Shown: piece by piece, positions 60,827 through 62,123 of the stretch
Layout of the letters: every line of letters begins with the position of its first letter
Position numbering within the stretch: position 1 is the stretch's first letter
NCBI RefSeq assembly: GCF_938028825.1
Contig: NZ_CALIZP010000050.1
Span: forward strand, 1-62,123
Direction of reading: 5' to 3'
DNA from: an uncultured Cardiobacterium sp.
Lineage (GTDB): Bacteria; Pseudomonadota; Gammaproteobacteria; Cardiobacteriales; Cardiobacteriaceae
DNA: 62,123 nucleotides
The notes under the pieces: generated by a model
What the model was told of the DNA's origin: nothing
What the model saw: only the letters and a program-made list of their open reading frames with translations
Databases searched by the model: none
Translations under genes and position numbers: made by a program

Positions 60827-62123
60827 ATGCTAACCAAAACAGAAAATCGCCCCGCTGCCTGGGTCAACTTCATCGCCGGGGACTGGGAAAACAGCGTCAA
60901 CGTGCGCGACTTCATCCAGAAGAACTACACCCCGTATGAAGGCAACGGCAGCTTCCTTGCCCCCGCCACGCCTGCCACCACCAAACTGTGGGACAGCGTG
61001 ATGGAAGGGGTGAAAGAAGAAAACCGCACCAAAGCCCCGCTGAAAATTGACGCCGACATTGTTTCCGGCATCACCAGCCATGCACCGGGCTACATTGACA
61101 AAAACCTGGAAGTCATCGTTGGTCTGCAAACCGATGAACCGCTGAAACGCGCCATCATGCCCTACGGCGGCATCAAAATGGTCATGGATTCTTGCAGAAT
61201 CTATGAAACCCCGCTCAATGAGCAGGTCAAGAAAGCCTTCACGGAATACCGCAAAACCCACAACCAGGGCGTATTCGACGTATATACCCCGGACATCCGC
61301 CGCTGCCGCAAATCCGGCGTGCTGACCGGTCTGCCGGACGCTTATGGCCGTGGCCGCATCATTGGTGACTACCGCCGTGTCGCCCTTTACGGTATCGACT
61401 TCCTGATGGCCGACAAAGTCAAACAGTTCAATTCCTTCCAGGCCGACCTCGAAGCAGGCAAAGACCTTGAAGAAACCATCCGCCGTCGCGAAGAAATCGC
61501 CGAACAGCACCGCGCCCTCGGCCAGATGAAAGAAATGGCCGCCGCTTACGGTTACGACATTTCCGGTCCGGCCACCAACGCCAAAGAAGCCGTGCAGTGG
61601 ACCTACTTTGGCTACCTCGCCGCCGTCAAATCGCAAAACGGTGCTGCGATGAGCTTTGGCCGTGTTTCCACCTTCCTTGACATCTACATCGAACGTGATC
61701 TGAAAAACGGCACCATCACCGAAAGCGAAGCGCAAGAAATGATTGACCACCTCGTCATGAAACTGCGCATGGTCCGCTTCCTGCGTACCCCGGAATATGA
61801 TCAGCTCTTCTCCGGCGACCCGATTTGGGCAACCGAATCCATCGGCGGCATGGGTCTTGATGGTCGCACCCTCGTCACCAAGAACAGCTTCCGCTTCCTG
61901 CACACCCTTTACAACATGGGGCCGTCGCCGGAACCGAACATGACCATCCTCTGGTCCGAACAGCTGCCGGTCGGCTTCAAACACTTCTGCGCGAAAGTTT
62001 CCATCGATACCTCCTCCGTGCAGTACGAAAACGACGACCTGATGCGTCCAGACTTCAACAGCGACGATTACGCCATCGCCTGCTGCGTCAGCCCGATGGT
62101 GGTCGGCAAACAAATGCAGTTCT
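60827..62123 (+). CDS. pflB: Formate C-acetyltransferase (pyruvate formate-lyase), 5' part
   Basis: The first 432 codons of a roughly 760-residue glycyl-radical enzyme; the window ends inside the gene. It converts pyruvate and CoA to acetyl-CoA and formate under anaerobiosis. The frame starts MLTKTENRPAAWVNFIAGDW behind TAGGAG. It includes the adjacent active-site cysteines in YAIACCVSPMVVG at the very end of the window (near 62080). The Gly-radical loop lies beyond the window. Own promoter with an FNR-like site, consistent with anaerobic control. Confidence 0.97.
   Translation, partial: MLTKTENRPAAWVNFIAGDWENSVNVRDFIQKNYTPYEGNGSFLAPATPATTKLWDSVMEGVKEENRTKAPLKIDADIVSGITSHAPGYIDKNLEVIVGLQTDEPLKRAIMPYGGIKMVMDSCRIYETPLNEQVKKAFTEYRKTHNQGVFDVYTPDIRRCRKSGVLTGLPDAYGRGRIIGDYRRVALYGIDFLMADKVKQFNSFQADLEAGKDLEETIRRREEIAEQHRALGQMKEMAAAYGYDISGPATNAKEAVQWTYFGYLAAVKSQNGAAMSFGRVSTFLDIYIERDLKNGTITESEAQEMIDHLVMKLRMVRFLRTPEYDQLFSGDPIWATESIGGMGLDGRTLVTKNSFRFLHTLYNMGPSPEPNMTILWSEQLPVGFKHFCAKVSIDTSSVQYENDDLMRPDFNSDDYAIACCVSPMVVGKQMQF

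Overview
The window is a GC-rich (roughly 60%) stretch of a gammaproteobacterial chromosome. MetR/MetE, the dapF-xerC pair, EpmA, LpxB (hence lipid A) and the fermentative genes pgm, pgi and pflB point to a facultatively anaerobic, fastidious Gram-negative. From memory the mix fits Cardiobacteriaceae (Cardiobacterium-like), but no 16S rRNA gene is present, so the genus is inference.

Layout. 1-13 kb: OPT-family transporter, EpmA with a secreted Sel1 protein, an NSS sodium symporter coupled to mutY, trxA, rho, a PfkB-type sugar kinase with a lipoprotein, and a SulP transporter. 12.77-13.12 kb: tmRNA (ssrA), followed by about 0.9 kb of mobile-element debris (direct repeats and a decayed IS1-family transposase). 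14-20 kb: a Tat-exported esterase, a Sel1-repeat protein and rep helicase in one minus-strand run, divergent from lpxB. 20.2-25.9 kb: an AT-rich accessory island, one compact minus-strand operon of a large dynamin-like GTPase, an RdcB-like partner, a patatin-like phospholipase, a HEPN protein and two small zinc-ribbon proteins. A WYL-domain regulator lies immediately upstream in the same direction. 27-37 kb: long-form spermidine synthase, orphan genes, a D-2-hydroxyacid dehydrogenase, a DUF4139 protein, a membrane protein whose stop codon lies in the target site of a small MITE, a second secreted Sel1 protein and a large secreted protein of unknown function. 37.5-50 kb: housekeeping genes (carB, an NlpE-like lipoprotein, purK, tsaC, a lytic transglycosylase, glnS, xerC-dapF). 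50-62 kb: hemE, an EamA-RidA fused frame, a repeat-truncated membrane gene, metR/metE with a MetR box, a TbpB-like surface lipoprotein, pgm-pgi, and the first 432 codons of pflB, which runs off the window end.

The most interesting region is the 20.2-25.9 kb island. Its first two genes look like the E. coli CrfC(RdcA)/RdcB pair. Here they are translationally coupled to a phospholipase with intact catalytic motifs and to a protein carrying a HEPN RNase-type R-x4-H motif. With an upstream WYL regulator and a palindrome in the leader, this looks like a membrane-targeting stress or anti-phage module of a composition I do not recognise as a named system. The immune role is inference; the gene content, motifs and overlaps are read from the sequence.
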